This document shows positions 46,804 through 57,867 of a stretch of 64,000 nucleotides of DNA, one piece after another. Within the stretch, counting starts at the first letter, position 1, and every line of letters starts with the position of its first letter. The translations under genes and the position numbers were made by a program. This DNA is from Synergistota bacterium (lineage in GTDB: Bacteria; Synergistota; GBS-1), in assembly GCA_025060595.1 (NCBI GenBank), contig JANXBX010000004.1, positions 62,001 to 126,000 of the forward strand, read 5' to 3'. The notes under the pieces were generated by a model. That model was not told the origin of the DNA. It ran no database searches and saw only the letters and a program-made list of their open reading frames with translations.

Positions 46804-46895
46804 AGAAAGCGACCTCCTTATAAATTACAAATAAACTCGCATAAAACATTTTACCACCCCATCCAAAGATATGGAAAGATATTAACAAATAAGTT

Positions 46896-46904
46896 TGATA
46901 TAAT
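46896..46904 (+). promoter_or_regulatory. Extended -10 promoter of the coiled-coil gene
   Basis: TGATATAAT (46896-46904) with no good -35. The predicted start near 46911 leaves a 30-base leader with AAGGAGGG. The 46804-46940 gap is also the divergent promoter region of the minus-strand operon, but no clear minus -10 was found. Confidence 0.6.
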
Positions 46905-46940
46905 TAGATTGAAGTAAATCACTATAAGGAGGGAAAGAAG

Positions 46941-47852
46941 ATGGAAGAAAGGGAAACACTTAATGAACTTGCCAAAGTTGAGGAAACAAAACCTACTAAA
47001 GAAACAAGAGAATTAGTGATTAGAACACTAAAAGAAATTCTTCCAACTGATGAATTTCGTGAGCTTATCCAGGAAACTTTAAGACCATCAATAGAGTACA
47101 GACTATTAAGAGATGAGTTTACTTTACTTTCAGCTCGGTTAGAAGCAAGTTTCGAGGGCTTTAGGAGAGAAATAAGTGCCTTAGCTAGTGAGCTAAAAGC
47201 AGATTATAGAATTCTAAAGGAAGAAATATTAAGCTCGGCAAAGGAAGCCACTAATGGAATAAAGGAAACTACATTAAACCTTAAAAAAAGCAGTGAAGAT
47301 ACAAAGGAAAAAGTAGAAAAGAGCTTCTCCAAAATAGAAGAGTCGCTTAATCATATTCTAGACAGGGTTCAAAACGAAATTACAGAAACCCTACAAAAAA
47401 TAGACATTAAAACTCCTATAAGTGAGATAACAAGAAAAATTGAAGCATATAAAGAGGAAATGAAAATCTCACTAAGTAACGAGCTTAAAAGCATAGAAAA
47501 CCTCTCAGCAAACATTCAGAAAGCCATAAGCGAATTTGAAACCAAAATATCTACAAGAGTAAACGAAAGGCTAAGTATAATGGAAGAACTATTTAGAGAG
47601 GTATCAAAGGAAACGAAAGATACACTATCCAAGATGAAAAGCGAACTAGAAGCGCAAAAGCTGGACATTCAAACTCATTTAAGAGAAAACGGAGAAAAAT
47701 TAGTAGAGCAGATTAATTCCCTTCATATAAAATTAAATGGAATAGAAAATAAGATGTCCAGTGTAAATACGAAAACTTTTATTAACTTACTTTTGATACT
47801 TTTAAGCTTTGGAGGAGTGGCTTTTATTATAACTAAGCTCATGAGTGGTTAA
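46941..47852 (+). CDS. Tail-anchored coiled-coil protein of unknown function
   Basis: A 303-aa, charged, lysine- and glutamate-rich protein. Almost all of residues 50-275 follow heptad-like patterns with no glycine-rich or catalytic motif (RLEASFEGFRREISALASEL, ILDRVQNEITETLQKIDI). One C-terminal membrane helix (about 281-300, INLLLILLSFGGVAFIITKL) ends the chain, so the coil would be cytoplasmic and membrane-tethered by its tail. The sequence resembles phage tail-measure or chemoreceptor-like coils only in composition. Its 3' end overlaps the convergent MFS gene by 51 bases. Confidence 0.85.
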   Translation: MEERETLNELAKVEETKPTKETRELVIRTLKEILPTDEFRELIQETLRPSIEYRLLRDEFTLLSARLEASFEGFRREISALASELKADYRILKEEILSSAKEATNGIKETTLNLKKSSEDTKEKVEKSFSKIEESLNHILDRVQNEITETLQKIDIKTPISEITRKIEAYKEEMKISLSNELKSIENLSANIQKAISEFETKISTRVNERLSIMEELFREVSKETKDTLSKMKSELEAQKLDIQTHLRENGEKLVEQINSLHIKLNGIENKMSSVNTKTFINLLLILLSFGGVAFIITKLMSG

Positions 47853-48965
47853 AACCAGAAAGATTCCCAAAACTATAAAAATGGAACTAACTACAAAGGG
47901 AGCGGACAAGCCAAAAAGATCTTGAGCTTTTCCGGATATTATGGGTCCAACGAACATACCTGCGCTATTAGCTATTTGAAGCAAAGACATGGTTTTTGCC
48001 ATACCTTTGTTTCTGCCAAGCTCAGTCATAATAGCTGCCAAAGCAGGATAGGCGGCTCCTGCTGTAATTCCTATGATCAACATAACAAAAAGCAAGACAT
48101 GATAACTATTAAAGTAAGGAACCAAGAACATTAAAATGCTATAAAGTATATTGGCAATAAGTATTATCTTTTTCTTAGAAAATTTATCTGTAAGTCTTCC
48201 TAATGGGCCCTGAACTAAAGCAGTAACCCCAAGAAAAATTCCGACTATAATTCCGATTTCATCGTACTCTATTCCCTTTAGGTGAGCTATTAGAGGAAAG
48301 AAGGTCATAAGAATTGCTCTACTTATGTCCATAGCAAAACCAATAAAACATAAGCTAAAATAGGTTTTTTCCCTAAAAATAAGCTTAAGAATTGCTAGTA
48401 AATCCATATCCTTAGATTTTGTAAAGGAATTATTCGAAGAAGGAACAAAAAACATAGCAAGTACCAAAGCTATAGCGGTAAAAGATGTCATTCCCCAGAA
48501 AGCTGCATTTATACCCCACTTCTTAACCAACAATCCACTTATGAAAGGCCCACCGCTAAGCCCGAGAAAGAAAGCAGTGTTTGCTATACCCATATATAAC
48601 CCTTCCTTACCAACAGGTGACATTTCGCCAATATAGGCCATAGCAAGAGGAACTATCATGGAAGAACCTAAACCTTGAAGCAACCTTATACCTATCAAAT
48701 CAAGTAAGGTTTTTGCATAAACATATAAAACAGAAGAAAGCAAATATATTAATAATCCGAAAACTATAAACTTCTTCTTTCCATACCTATCAGCAACACT
48801 ACCTACAAAAATAACCCCTATTAATCTTGACAGAGACAGTATAGAAAAAACGATACCTACCTCTAAGCCTGTGGCTCCGAACTCTGTAGCATATATTGGC
48901 AAAACAGGGATAACTATTCCAACCCCTAAAACCGCAATAAATATAAGGAAAGCTAGAGTAGCCAT
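47802..48965 (-). CDS. Major facilitator superfamily transporter (multidrug-efflux type)
   Basis: A 387-aa carrier with 12 predicted helices. It has FVGSVADRYGKKKFIVFG, the MFS loop motif, and VLPIYATEFGATGLEVGIVFS at the N-terminus, as in drug:H+ antiporters of the DHA1 type. A second G-x-LTDKFSKKKIIL loop follows helix 8. The ATG at 48965 lies ten bases from a -10 box, so the mRNA has almost no leader. The gene runs tail-to-tail into the coiled-coil gene. Substrate unknown. Confidence 0.88.
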   Translation of the reverse strand: MATLAFLIFIAVLGVGIVIPVLPIYATEFGATGLEVGIVFSILSLSRLIGVIFVGSVADRYGKKKFIVFGLLIYLLSSVLYVYAKTLLDLIGIRLLQGLGSSMIVPLAMAYIGEMSPVGKEGLYMGIANTAFFLGLSGGPFISGLLVKKWGINAAFWGMTSFTAIALVLAMFFVPSSNNSFTKSKDMDLLAILKLIFREKTYFSLCFIGFAMDISRAILMTFFPLIAHLKGIEYDEIGIIVGIFLGVTALVQGPLGRLTDKFSKKKIILIANILYSILMFLVPYFNSYHVLLFVMLIIGITAGAAYPALAAIMTELGRNKGMAKTMSLLQIANSAGMFVGPIISGKAQDLFGLSAPFVVSSIFIVLGIFLVLTTHELSYNKSHSSKA

Positions 48966-48972
48966 GACTTGC

Positions 48973-48983
48973 TATATTATACT
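48973..48983. promoter_or_regulatory. Overlapping divergent promoters of the MFS and psuG genes
   Basis: On the minus strand TATAAT (48976-48981) lies ten bases before the MFS ATG. On the plus strand TATATT/TATACT (48973-48978, 48978-48983) is a candidate -10 for psuG. The two overlap, so only one polymerase can bind at a time. This also makes any psuG start at 48969 unlikely. Confidence 0.5.
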
Positions 48984-49025
48984 ACTCATTGTACAATAAA
49001 AGCAAGAAAAGGAGGTGAGACTACT

Positions 49026-49925
49026 ATCTGGGAGTTAAGAGACGAAATAAGGGAAGCGTTAGAATTAGGAAAGCCTGTAGTAGCTCTGGAATCTAACCTT
49101 ATAACTCATGGATTTCCTTATCCACAAAACATAGAGATAGCTTTGCTTGCAGAAAAAGTAATAAGAGAACATGATGCTGTTCCAGCCACAATAGCAATTA
49201 TAAGAGGAGTAATAAAGGTAGGCATCACTGAAGATGAGATTCGTATTTTAGCAAACAAAAACAGTGTTAACAAAGTAGGATTAAGAGATATACCCGTAAC
49301 AATAGCAAGAAGGGAAAACGGAGCATTAACAAGTGGTGCAACGCTCTGGTGTGCGAGGAAAGTTGGTATAGAAGTTATTGCAACAGGTGGAATAGGAGGA
49401 GTACATAGAAACATAGATCAGAGCTTAGACATATCAAATGACATTAAGGTTCTATCTGAAGGATCGGGCATAGTAGTCTGCTCTGGTCCAAAAGCAATTC
49501 TTAACCTTGAAGCTACATTAGAACTTCTAGAAACTTTAGGAGTAATAGTTATAGGTTACAAGACCAATGAGCTACCAGCCTTCTACTTCAGGCATAGTGG
49601 AATAAGACTTGAAATAAGCGCCGATTCAGCAGGAGAAATAGTACAAATATATGAAATATCTAAAAAGCTTGGTATAAATAAGAGCATACTTGTAACTAAT
49701 CCACCGCCTAAAGAAGCTTGGGATAAAACAGAGTTTGAAACACTTTTTAAGGAAGCAATTGAAGAAGCAAAAGTTTTAAATATAAGGGGAAAAGCTTTAA
49801 CACCATACCTACTAGGCAAACTAGCTCAATTAAGCAAAGGGAAGAGTATTGAAGTCAATGCGAGTATAATATTATCAAACGCAGCCTTAGCTGCTAAAAT
49901 AGCCAAAAAACTCAAGGAAAACTAA
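49026..49925 (+). CDS. psuG: Pseudouridine-5'-phosphate glycosidase with apparent ATC start
   Basis: Cleaves pseudouridine 5'-phosphate to uracil and ribose-5-phosphate, salvaging modified bases. It has VALESNLITHGFPYPQN, the substrate-binding SGATLWCARKVGIEVIATGGIGGVHR, and YKTNELPAFY. The frame is open from TTG 48969, but that lies in the promoter. No ATG, GTG or TTG follows in frame until inside the conserved region. ATC 49026 lies ten bases after GGAGG (49011-49015) and gives the family N-terminus (I)WELRDEIREALELGKPVVA (about 299 aa). Its stop overlaps hypF (TAATG). Confidence 0.9.
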   Translation: MWELRDEIREALELGKPVVALESNLITHGFPYPQNIEIALLAEKVIREHDAVPATIAIIRGVIKVGITEDEIRILANKNSVNKVGLRDIPVTIARRENGALTSGATLWCARKVGIEVIATGGIGGVHRNIDQSLDISNDIKVLSEGSGIVVCSGPKAILNLEATLELLETLGVIVIGYKTNELPAFYFRHSGIRLEISADSAGEIVQIYEISKKLGINKSILVTNPPPKEAWDKTEFETLFKEAIEEAKVLNIRGKALTPYLLGKLAQLSKGKSIEVNASIILSNAALAAKIAKKLKEN

Positions 49926-52174
49926 TGAAGATGAAAAGAATAGAATTTAAGATATATGGTGTGGTTCAAGGGGTGGGGTTCCGCCCCTTTGTTTCAAAAC
50001 TTGCAAATTCCCTATCCTTGGGAGGATGGGTTAAAAATACAAGTGAATGTGTTGAGATAGAAATCATAGGAGAAGAGGAAGTATTAAACACATTTCTTAG
50101 CGAGTTAATAAACTCTTCTCCCCCCTTATCCAAAATCGTAAAGATAGAGAAAATTAAAGAAGAAGATTTTAAGGATGCTAAACCTCCCTTTAAAATCCTT
50201 AAAAGCGAAAAAAGAGAATCAATAAATAAAAACAATTTATGGATACCGCCAGACGTAGGAACGTGTGATGATTGTCTAAGAGAACTCTTCAATCCTGCAG
50301 ATAGGAGGTATAAATACCCCTTTATAAATTGCACCAACTGTGGCCCTAGATTCACTATAATAATGGATATTCCTTACGATAGGGAAAAAACAACCATGAG
50401 AACCTTTAAAATGTGTAAAGATTGTGAAAGAGAATATTATAATATCGAGGATAGAAGATTTCATGCTCAACCAAACGCGTGTCCCATATGCGGACCCAGC
50501 CTAAGCCTTTTAGATAAAAATGGAAAAGTAGTATATGGAGATCCCATAGAAAATACAATTAAATTGCTTAAAGATGGGAAAATAGTAGCGATAAAGGGTC
50601 TTGGCGGATTTCATCTAGCAGTAGATGCACTGAACAAAAAAGCCATTATTGAACTTAGAAAAAGAAAGAAAAGACCACATAAGCCTTTTGCCCTAATGGC
50701 TTTTGATATGGATAGAATCTTAAAATTTGCGCTCGCAACTGAAGAAGAAAAAAAGATTCTTCTAAGCCCAAGTAAACCTATAGTCCTACTAAGAAAAAGA
50801 TCTTTATCCTCATTACCCGAAGAAATTGCACCAAATAACAAGTACCTTGGTTTCATGCTTCCTTACACTCCTATACATTATCTTATTACTAAGGAGTTTC
50901 AAGCGCTTATAATGACAAGCGGCAATCTCTCAGATGAACCAATAATACATGAAAATGATGAAGCTCTAACTAAGCTCAACCAAATAGCAGACTTTTTCTT
51001 GGTTCACAACAGAGATATTTTTACCCCCTGTGATGACTCTATAGTAATCAATAGTTCAATAATAAGAAGAGCAAGAGGGTACACCCCCTTACCCTTAGTT
51101 GGAGATGAAGAACTTCCCCCAATCCTAGCATGTGGGGGAGAAGAAAAGTCCTCCTTTGCATTAAGCAGGGACAACACCATAATATTAAGTCAATATATAG
51201 GAGATCTCAAGGACTTAGAAACGCTTGAGAGGTATGAATTATTAATAGAAAGATTTAAAAACCTATTTAACGTAAGTCCAAAATATGTAGTTTGTGATCT
51301 CCATCCCCTTTACCTTTCAACAAAATATGCTGAGAAAACAGGCCTGCCGATATTGAAAGTTCAACACCATCATGCCCACTTAGCAAGCTGTATGTGGGAA
51401 AATGGTCTAAAAAATAAAGTAATAGGTATAATACTTGATGGCACAGGATATGGAGAAGACGAAACTATCTGGGGCGGAGAAATACTTGTAGGAGATCTAC
51501 TTAACTTTGAAAGAATAGCTCATTTTAAACCTATTCCACTTCCTGGTGGCGACAAGGCTATAAAAGAACCCTGGAGAGTAGCTTTAAGCTATCTTAAAAC
51601 GATAGGAAGAGAAAATCTTATAAAGGAGGAAAAAGCTCAAAGTATCATTAAAATGCTAAGTTTAGGAATAAACTCCCCCCTATCCTCTGGATGCGGAAGA
51701 CTTTTTGATGCAGTATCCGCATTCTTAGGAATAAGAAGAGAAATAACCTATGAAGCTCAAGCAGCTATAGAGCTTGAGGGAGTTGCCGATGAAAACGAGA
51801 AAAGCTCCTATAGTACCGAAATCTTAATGTCTAATAAGAAAATCCTGTTAAATTGGGGAAAAATGTGGAATGAACTTACACATGATATGATGAAGGGCGT
51901 ACCATTAGAAATATGTGCAATGAAATTTCATAATTATATTGTGAATAGCTTATCAGAAGCTACAGAACTTGTAAAGAATATAACCGGAATAAACGACGTT
52001 GTTTTAAGCGGCGGTGTGTTTCAAAATCAAATCATATTCAGGAAAACTATAGAAAACTTGACTAAAATGGGTTTTAAGGTTTATCATCATAAAGAAGTCC
52101 CTACAAATGACCAAGGGATAGCTGTCGGTCAACTTGCCATATGTGCAGCCAAAATAAAGAAAGGAGAGATTTAA
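49925..52174 (+). CDS. hypF: Carbamoyltransferase HypF (hydrogenase maturation)
   Basis: Makes carbamoyl-AMP from carbamoyl phosphate and transfers it to HypE, the first step toward the cyanide ligands of [NiFe] hydrogenases. The 749-aa protein has an N-terminal acylphosphatase-like domain (GVVQGVGFRPFVSKLA), two zinc fingers (CDDCLRELF, CTNCGPRF, CKDCEREYY, CPICGP), a YrdC-like ATP domain, and a Kae1-like C-terminal domain with VQHHHAHLASC. The ATG overlaps psuG; a second ATG at 49931 is close behind. It begins a hypFCDE run. Confidence 0.96.
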   Translation: MKMKRIEFKIYGVVQGVGFRPFVSKLANSLSLGGWVKNTSECVEIEIIGEEEVLNTFLSELINSSPPLSKIVKIEKIKEEDFKDAKPPFKILKSEKRESINKNNLWIPPDVGTCDDCLRELFNPADRRYKYPFINCTNCGPRFTIIMDIPYDREKTTMRTFKMCKDCEREYYNIEDRRFHAQPNACPICGPSLSLLDKNGKVVYGDPIENTIKLLKDGKIVAIKGLGGFHLAVDALNKKAIIELRKRKKRPHKPFALMAFDMDRILKFALATEEEKKILLSPSKPIVLLRKRSLSSLPEEIAPNNKYLGFMLPYTPIHYLITKEFQALIMTSGNLSDEPIIHENDEALTKLNQIADFFLVHNRDIFTPCDDSIVINSSIIRRARGYTPLPLVGDEELPPILACGGEEKSSFALSRDNTIILSQYIGDLKDLETLERYELLIERFKNLFNVSPKYVVCDLHPLYLSTKYAEKTGLPILKVQHHHAHLASCMWENGLKNKVIGIILDGTGYGEDETIWGGEILVGDLLNFERIAHFKPIPLPGGDKAIKEPWRVALSYLKTIGRENLIKEEKAQSIIKMLSLGINSPLSSGCGRLFDAVSAFLGIRREITYEAQAAIELEGVADENEKSSYSTEILMSNKKILLNWGKMWNELTHDMMKGVPLEICAMKFHNYIVNSLSEATELVKNITGINDVVLSGGVFQNQIIFRKTIENLTKMGFKVYHHKEVPTNDQGIAVGQLAICAAKIKKGEI

Positions 52175-52177
52175 AAA

Positions 52178-52399
52178 GTGTGTCTTGCTATACCTCATAA
52201 GGTAATTGAGATAGATGGAAATGAGGCCTTAACCGAAATAGGAGGAATTAGAAAGAAAATCCGCCTCGATTTGCTTGAAAACGTTGAGGTCGGAGATTTT
52301 GTCCTTGTCCATGCGGGATTCGCTATAGAAAAACTCAACATAGAGGAGGCAAAGGAAATTCTTGACGCTTGGAGAGAGATTGAAAAATATCAGAGTTAA
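52178..52399 (+). CDS. hypC: Hydrogenase maturation chaperone HypC
   Basis: A 73-aa chaperone that carries the Fe(CN)2CO unit with HypD to the hydrogenase large subunit. The GTG is followed directly by TGT, giving the essential second-position cysteine (M-C-LAIPHKV). It also has DFVLVHAGFAIEKLN. It lies 3 bases after hypF and overlaps hypD. Confidence 0.96.
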   Translation: MCLAIPHKVIEIDGNEALTEIGGIRKKIRLDLLENVEVGDFVLVHAGFAIEKLNIEEAKEILDAWREIEKYQS

Positions 52400-53420
52400 A
52401 AAGCCTTTAAAGTTTATGGAAGTATGCGGAACCCATACAGTTAACATATGTAAATTCGGTCTAAGAAGCATTTTCCCAAAAAATGTAGAACTTAGAAGCG
52501 GACCTGGTTGTCCAGTGTGTGTAACTCCTGCTTCTGCGATAAAGATAGGAATAGATCTAGCTCTAAGCAACAGCAAGTTTTTGATTGCAACTTACGGAGA
52601 CATGATGAAGGTCCCTGGCCCCAATGGAACCCTTGCTGATGCAAGGGCAAAAGGGGGAAAAATCTTAAGCGTATACAGCATAACCGAGGCTGTTGCATTA
52701 GCAGATAAAGAAAGGGATCTAAAAGTTATATTTTTAGGGGTGGGATTTGAAACAACAGCCCCTGCAAGCGCATGGGCCATAAAGGAAGCAAAAAAAAGAA
52801 ACCTCAGAAACTTCTTTTTGGCTTCCTTTCATAAGTTGGTTCCCCCCGCTCTAGAAATATTAGCTTCTGAAGGAAGACTAAACGGCTTTCTTTGCCCAGG
52901 CCATGTAAGCACCATAATAGGAGCTAAAAGCTATAAGAAAATAGCAGAGAAATACAAGATACCATGTGTAATATCTGGATTTGAAGCAGAAGAAATTATC
53001 TTTGCTATGACAAAGCTTATAGAAATGGCAGAAAATGAAAGATACGAAGTTTTCAATGCTTATAAACATGTAGTTAAAGAAGATGGGAACAAAATAGCAC
53101 AAGAATTACTTTATGAAGTCTTCGAAGAAGAGGATAGCGAATGGCGAGGATTGGGAACCATACCAAAAAGCGGATTAAAATTAAAAGACGACTTTTCTGA
53201 ATTTAACGCAAAGATTATCTTCAAATTAAAAGAAGATAGCATTCAAGAAAAAGTAGGATGTAAGTGCGGTGATGTTCTTAAAGGCTATATATATCCCTAT
53301 GAATGCCTGCTTTTTGGGAAAGCCTGCACTCCTGAACACCCAATAGGACCATGCATGATCTCAAGCGAGGGAAGCTGTGCAGCCTACTATAGATATGGAG
53401 GTCGTATAGAAGATGATTAA
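52362..53420 (+). CDS. hypD: Hydrogenase maturation protein HypD
   Basis: An iron-sulfur protein that assembles the Fe(CN)2CO group with HypC and HypE. It has the central CGTHT motif (MEVCGTHTVNICKFG), SGPGCPVCVTP, FGVGFETTAP-like LGVGFETTAPA, and C-terminal cysteines in CKCGDVLKGYIYPYECLLFGKAC for the [4Fe-4S] site. TTG 52362 has AAAGGA at good spacing; TTG 52380 is an alternative. At about 352 aa it is full length. It overlaps hypC by 38 bases from 52362. Confidence 0.96.
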   Translation: MTLGERLKNIRVKKPLKFMEVCGTHTVNICKFGLRSIFPKNVELRSGPGCPVCVTPASAIKIGIDLALSNSKFLIATYGDMMKVPGPNGTLADARAKGGKILSVYSITEAVALADKERDLKVIFLGVGFETTAPASAWAIKEAKKRNLRNFFLASFHKLVPPALEILASEGRLNGFLCPGHVSTIIGAKSYKKIAEKYKIPCVISGFEAEEIIFAMTKLIEMAENERYEVFNAYKHVVKEDGNKIAQELLYEVFEEEDSEWRGLGTIPKSGLKLKDDFSEFNAKIIFKLKEDSIQEKVGCKCGDVLKGYIYPYECLLFGKACTPEHPIGPCMISSEGSCAAYYRYGGRIEDD

Positions 53421-54393
53421 ATTAGCCCACGGTAGCGGAGGCGAAAAAACAAGAGAAATAATAGAAAATCTTTTTTTGCCAGCCTTTAGAAACCCGATCT
53501 TAGAAAAACTAGAAGATAGCGGAAGGATGAACGGTTTAGCTTTGACAATAGATGGATATACGGTAAAACCTATCTTCTTTAGAGGAGGAGACATAGGTAA
53601 ACTCTCAATATCTGGAACTGTAAATGACCTTGCTGTATGCGGAGCGAAACCAAAAGCTATCGCTGTTTCAATAATTGTAGAGGATGGCTTCCCAACAGAA
53701 AAACTTGAGAGGATCGTTCTATCAATGGCAAAAGTTTCAAAAGAGATAAACGCCCCTATAATCACAGGTGATTTCAAAGTCGTAGCTAAAGGAGAAATTG
53801 ATGAAATCTTTATTATTACAAGCGGATTAGGGGAAATATTCTACTCAGGATTAGGAGCAGAAAAAGTATCACCGGGAGATATCATAATAGCTAGTGGTCC
53901 ATTAGGTGATCACTCACTAGCTATTATGGGTGAAAGGTACGAAGTAGAGCTTCCACCAGATTTTGAGAGCGATTGTAATCCTATACTTAAGCTCGTCGAA
54001 GCTATCTTAAAAATAGGAGGAGTAAAGTGGATGAGAGATCCAACGAGAGGAGGTTTGGCAGCAACATTAAATGAACTTGCTAAAACAATTAACAGAGAGA
54101 TAATAATTTACGAGGATAAAGTACCCTTCAGAAAAGAGGTAATTGATTTTTGCGAAATATTCGGGTTTGACCCTTATCACTTAGCCTCAGAAGGAAGGTT
54201 TATAGCAGTTATTGAAAAAGAAAAGGAGAAAGAAATTTTAAGTGAGCTTAAAAAATTTCCAGAAGGAGCTAGTGCTATATCCATAGGAGAAATAAGAGAA
54301 AACAGAAAAGGAAGAGTCATAGTTAAGACCAGATTCGGTGGGTTAAGATTACTTGACCCACCAAGAGGTGAGCTTTTACCCAGAATATGTTAA
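53413..54393 (+). CDS. hypE: Hydrogenase maturation protein HypE
   Basis: Dehydrates the carbamoyl group received from HypF to a thiocyanate on its last residue. The protein ends LLPRIC, the required C-terminal cysteine. It has the N-terminal LAHGSGGEKT, the ATP-site region DLAVCGAKPKAIAVS, and MRDPTRGGLAATLNELA of the PurM/AIR-synthetase fold. It is 326 aa. It overlaps hypD by 8 bases. hypA, hypB and the hydrogenase itself are outside the window. Confidence 0.96.
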   Translation: MIKLAHGSGGEKTREIIENLFLPAFRNPILEKLEDSGRMNGLALTIDGYTVKPIFFRGGDIGKLSISGTVNDLAVCGAKPKAIAVSIIVEDGFPTEKLERIVLSMAKVSKEINAPIITGDFKVVAKGEIDEIFIITSGLGEIFYSGLGAEKVSPGDIIIASGPLGDHSLAIMGERYEVELPPDFESDCNPILKLVEAILKIGGVKWMRDPTRGGLAATLNELAKTINREIIIYEDKVPFRKEVIDFCEIFGFDPYHLASEGRFIAVIEKEKEKEILSELKKFPEGASAISIGEIRENRKGRVIVKTRFGGLRLLDPPRGELLPRIC

Positions 54394-54417
54394 AGAAAGG
54401 AAGGGAGGAACGAAGAA

Positions 54418-56687
<2,270 letters not shown>

Positions 56688-56691
56688 TAGC

Positions 56692-57087
56692 TTAACGCTT
56701 AGAGCTCTGGTAAAGCCTCCTTGCCTTCATCCTTCCATACTTCTTTCTTTCCTTCATTCTCGAATCTCTTGTAAGAAAATCCTTTTCTTTCAATATTGAC
56801 TTAAGATTTGGATCATATTGAAGAAGGGCGCGAGCTATGCCTAACCTTATAGCTCCCGCTTGTCCAGACAAGCCTCCCCCACTAACATTTACATAAATAT
56901 CAAACTCCCTTTCTTTTCCCAAGCTCTTAAGAGGCTCAAGAGCGTATATCTTCCACGCTTCTCTTGGAAAATACTCATCTAGACTGCGATCATTTACAAG
57001 AACGTTACCCGTACCTGGCTTAACCCAAACCCGAGCAATCGCCGTCTTTCTCCTGCCGGTCCCATAATAAATCCATCTGTTTTCCAA
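56692..57087 (-). CDS. rpsI: 30S ribosomal protein S9
   Basis: 131-aa S9 whose C-terminal tail reaches the P-site tRNA. It has [38 protein letters not shown], and the basic end [11 protein letters not shown] with the terminal Lys-Arg. The start is TTG at 57087 after GGGAGG; no in-frame ATG is near. It follows rplM by 16 bases in the usual L13-S9 operon. Confidence 0.97.
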   Translation of the reverse strand: MENRWIYYGTGRRKTAIARVWVKPGTGNVLVNDRSLDEYFPREAWKIYALEPLKSLGKEREFDIYVNVSGGGLSGQAGAIRLGIARALLQYDPNLKSILKEKDFLTRDSRMKERKKYGRMKARRLYQSSKR

Positions 57088-57103
57088 ATCCTATCTACCT
57101 CCC

Positions 57104-57547
57104 TTAAAACTCCAATTCTAAAGGTTGGGGCTTTTGAGCCTGATGAGGATGTTCAGAACCCCTGTAAACCCTAAGTTTCTTAAACATTTTCCTACCCAAC
57201 TTATTCTTAGGAAGCATTCCCCATACCGTTCTCTCTATTATCTTCTCAGGAGCGCTCTGAAGCATCTTCTCATACGTTGTAACTTTCAACCCCCCCGGAT
57301 AAGGCGAATGACTATAAAGCTTCTTTTGAGTAAGCTTTTCACCTGTAAGTTTAATCTTATCAGCATTAATCACTATTATATAGTCCCCTGTATCAAGGTA
57401 AGGAGTATATATAGCCTTGTGTTTACCCCTCAATATATAAGCTATCCTCGCAGCTAACCTACCTAATGGCTTATCTGTGGCATCCACAATATACCATTTT
57501 CTCTCCAGCTCTTTAGGTTTAGGTATGTATGTCTTATTCCCAAACAT
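57104..57547 (-). CDS. rplM: 50S ribosomal protein L13
   Basis: 147 aa from ATG 57547, which follows GGAGGAG; the frame is open ten codons further up. Hallmarks: [37 protein letters not shown] and the [12 protein letters not shown] signature. Early assembly protein of the large subunit. It is first in the rplM-rpsI operon. Confidence 0.97.
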   Translation of the reverse strand: MFGNKTYIPKPKELERKWYIVDATDKPLGRLAARIAYILRGKHKAIYTPYLDTGDYIIVINADKIKLTGEKLTQKKLYSHSPYPGGLKVTTYEKMLQSAPEKIIERTVWGMLPKNKLGRKMFKKLRVYRGSEHPHQAQKPQPLELEF

Positions 57548-57584
57548 AATAATCTCCTCCCTTTCCCTTTTAGACACGTTCTTA

Positions 57585-57613
57585 ATTTTAATATAGGGCT
57601 AGGGTTTTGTCAA
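57585..57613 (-). promoter_or_regulatory. Promoter of rplM-rpsI
   Basis: A perfect -35 TTGACA (57608-57613), 17-base spacer and -10 TAAAAT (57585-57590). The predicted start is near 57578, about 30 bases before the rplM ATG. This is the best canonical promoter in the window, as expected for ribosomal genes. Confidence 0.8.
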
Positions 57614-57652
57614 GGAAACGATCCAAAACCTCACCACTTTGAAAAAATCATA

Positions 57653-57681
57653 TTGCTGTTTTTAAGACTTTATGTTATCAT
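57653..57681 (+). promoter_or_regulatory. Promoter of the folT riboswitch transcript
   Basis: -35 TTGCTG (57653-57658), 17-base spacer and -10 TATCAT (57676-57681) with a TGT extension. The predicted start, near 57688, is right at the 5' strand of riboswitch stem P1. Confidence 0.65.
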
Positions 57682-57688
57682 TAAATTC

Positions 57689-57791
57689 TGGCAGAGTAGG
57701 CATCATACGTTAAGTGCCAGGGGATGGGATGTTGCCCCTGGATGAACGGTGGGTAGTTTCCACCGGCGCTATGATGTCGCATCCGCTGCCA
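57689..57791 (+). ncRNA. Tetrahydrofolate (THF) riboswitch
   Basis: The aptamer matches the known folT-associated THF class. Stem P1 is GGCAG (57690-57694) with CTGCC (57786-57790). Conserved internal sequences are GAGTAG, CGTTAAGTGCC, GGATGGGATGTTGCC, GAACGG, GGCGC and the GCATCCGC close to the 3' side. The ATGATG arm near 57771 pairs with CATCAT near 57701. THF binding normally turns the gene off. The downstream gene is the folate S-component FolT, the classic target. Confidence 0.95.
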
Positions 57792-57859
57792 CATCTACTT
57801 CATAAGCCTCTTTTACCTCAAAGATGTGGCAGTCTCTGCCAATCTTTGAGGAAAGGAGG
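57786..57859 (+). promoter_or_regulatory. Expression platform of the THF riboswitch, next to the folT ribosome site
   Basis: Two helices exclude each other. The 3' strand of P1 plus its flank (CTGCCACATCT, 57786-57796) is perfectly complementary over 11 bases to AGATGTGGCAG (57822-57832). That same segment is the left arm of a hairpin (57816-57851: CCTCAAAGAT with ATCTTTGAGG, and an inner GGCAG with CTGCC) that ends one base before the Shine-Dalgarno AAAGGAGG (57852-57859). Ligand-held P1 should free the segment to form the hairpin and hinder initiation. No T run follows, so control is probably translational. Confidence 0.75.
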
Positions 57860-57867
57860 TGTTAAGT

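Noticed and set aside
46941-47852. Coiled-coil protein as a chemoreceptor or phage tail-measure protein
   Set aside because: There is no HAMP or signalling hairpin motif, and no phage gene lies nearby; similarity is only compositional.
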